The notes under the pieces were generated by a model, which was given only the letters and a program-made list of their open reading frames with translations, searched no databases and had not been told where the DNA came from. Positions 63,206-64,000 of a stretch of DNA of 64,000 nt are shown in pieces. The stretch comes from Pseudomonadota bacterium (GTDB lineage Bacteria > Pseudomonadota > Gammaproteobacteria > UBA1113). Position 1 is the first letter of the stretch. Each line of letters opens with the position of its first letter. Both the position numbers and the translations under genes were made by a program. Location: contig JAJXVU010000004.1 of the NCBI GenBank assembly GCA_021781965.1, forward strand, positions 36,222 to 100,221, given 5' to 3'.

Positions 63206-63963
63206 AATGCCGTACTTTGAATATCCAATAGCGCATACCTAAAACACATTCTCTCAATCAATTAAAGCATAAATAACATGTTAACCCTATGGAATCAAGT
63301 ATTACTTCTACAGTACATTTTCAAGATGCAACGTAACTACTCTCCCTCTCCGCGCTCTAGCGATTTTCAGCACCCTAACGGTCGCGGCTCGGAAAATCGA
63401 CGCTCGATTACAAACTGATGAACCCACCCCATACCCTTGATAAAAAAAATATTATATTAAAGTGATCAGCTGGAGAATAACCCCAGCTGGCCACTGAGCA
63501 ATCATAGACAGACAATGTAACGCAATGGCCTTCTAACTCTACACGCTTTGATGATGAGAATGTCGTCTATCACACCATCTCCCAGCCTCTCATTATTCGT
63601 GCTATTGTTTTTGCTTTAATACGGTCTACACCCAGTCTGCAACGACATGCGTAGCTAAGCTCGCGTATAAAAGCGCGGACACTAGCCACTTAGGTACGAG
63701 TGCTTGCTAAGCTCGTATTTATCCGTGCAGACAAAGCAATGCCGCGAGCGTTTAAACTCGTGTTAGTGCGGGTCGGTTTGGGATAAACTGCGTGGTTGTA
63801 GACACTACAGTCAAAGTGCGCAGGCATGCGTATAAAAAATATGCGGCCTACTTGTGCGAATGCATGGTTATGCCATGGCAATCGCATGAAAGTAAGTGTT
63901 TGATTTTAAGATAGATTCATGTAGAATGTTCATATTGAGAACATTTTTAAGCAAGGATTAGCC
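63206..63963. other. 758-base region without a supported gene
   Basis: It holds a repeat of the GTAACTACT family near its start (63333-63414), a hairpin CAGCTGG / CCAGCTG (about 63467), and a stretch (63640-63890) rich in short G+C-containing stems such as GCATGGTTATGCCATGGC. I see no tRNA-like or known RNA fold and no ORF with a ribosome-binding site. Confidence 0.5.
63333..63414 (+). repeat. Divergent copy of the GTAACTACTYGCGCC repeat
   Basis: Starts GTAACTACTCTCCCTCTCCG and ends GGTCGCGGCTCGGAAAATCG, with a diverged middle. Both ends of the family are recognisable. Confidence 0.5.
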
Positions 63964-64000
63964 ATGGATTTAACGGATACGTTTCTTTCGCATTTTGATG
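63964..64000 (+). CDS. Start of a gene cut by the right edge
   Basis: ATG preceded by AAGGA at six bases; the visible residues are MDLTDTFLSHFD. The pattern weakly resembles the N-terminus of PEP-CTERM/exosortase-associated acyltransferases, but twelve residues are too few to say. Confidence 0.35.
   Translation, partial: MDLTDTFLSHFD

Noticed and set aside
63690..63887. 65-aa minus-strand ORF in the right-hand gap
   Set aside because: No ribosome-binding site, unusual composition and overlap with short stem repeats; likely chance.

Overview
The window looks like chromosome of an intracellular gammaproteobacterium of the order Legionellales (Legionella/Coxiella/Berkiella-like). The evidence is Dot/Icm type IVB secretion genes (the start of dotH/icmK at the left edge and an icmJ-icmB pair near 50.7-54.4 kb), a mevalonate-pathway operon as in Coxiella and Legionella, csrA, fis, a trxA-rho pair, and several eukaryote-like or orphan proteins (ankyrin repeats, long low-complexity proteins) of the kind exported by Dot/Icm systems. 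The species cannot be fixed from sequence alone.

Layout. 0-3.3 kb: dotH start, a glycine-zipper lipoprotein, a LysE-type exporter and a DUF4143-type ATPase under a 40-bp palindrome. 3.4-7.7 kb: an island-like stretch with a truncated antitoxin-like ORF, a possible HEPN protein, a structured leader with two tiny ORFs ahead of a csrA paralogue, and a HicB-HEPN fusion. 7.8-22.7 kb: housekeeping and transport genes: groESL with a sigma-32-like promoter, dsbD, an APC permease, methyltransferases, a CDF exporter, rdgB, an iron-sulfur flavin reductase, rho, trxA, an S24-like repressor and a YciI protein. 22.9-26.3 kb: an unusual three-gene operon (left-handed beta-helix/methyltransferase fusion, DMT exporter, FAH-fold protein). 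26.7-33.1 kb: lipid and isoprenoid genes: a PmtA-like methyltransferase, idi, a receiver-Hpt protein whose 3' end is tandemly repeated, and a four-gene overlapping mevalonate operon with a class I-type HMG-CoA reductase. 33.2-42.8 kb: an MFS remnant, a CHMI-fold protein, a YheT-like hydrolase, prmA, an ankyrin protein, a sugar porter, a lysA-dapF fusion and an archaeal/eukaryal-type proS. 42.7-50.6 kb: a decayed ISAs1 element, orphan membrane or exported proteins, pyrE, xthA and fis. 50.7-54.4 kb: icmB and icmJ.

54.5-63.2 kb holds the most interesting system: TfuA, YcaO, a ThiF/MoeB-rhodanese fusion, a ThiS/MoaD-like carrier ending in Gly-Gly, a 52-residue peptide that could be a precursor, a POT-family peptide transporter and an unrecognised 45-50 kDa protein. 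YcaO plus TfuA is the known signature of backbone thioamidation, and the rhodanese-E1 and carrier pair would be a dedicated sulfur relay. I infer a thioamide peptide (RiPP) pathway, or thioamidation of a cellular protein, next to secretion genes. An unrelated DUF4143 ATPase lies inside it.

Short repeats recur in the intergenic spaces: a MITE-like family beginning GTAACTACTYGCGCC, GC-rich REP-like hairpins and a 68-bp tandem repeat. I saw no tRNA, rRNA or CRISPR array.
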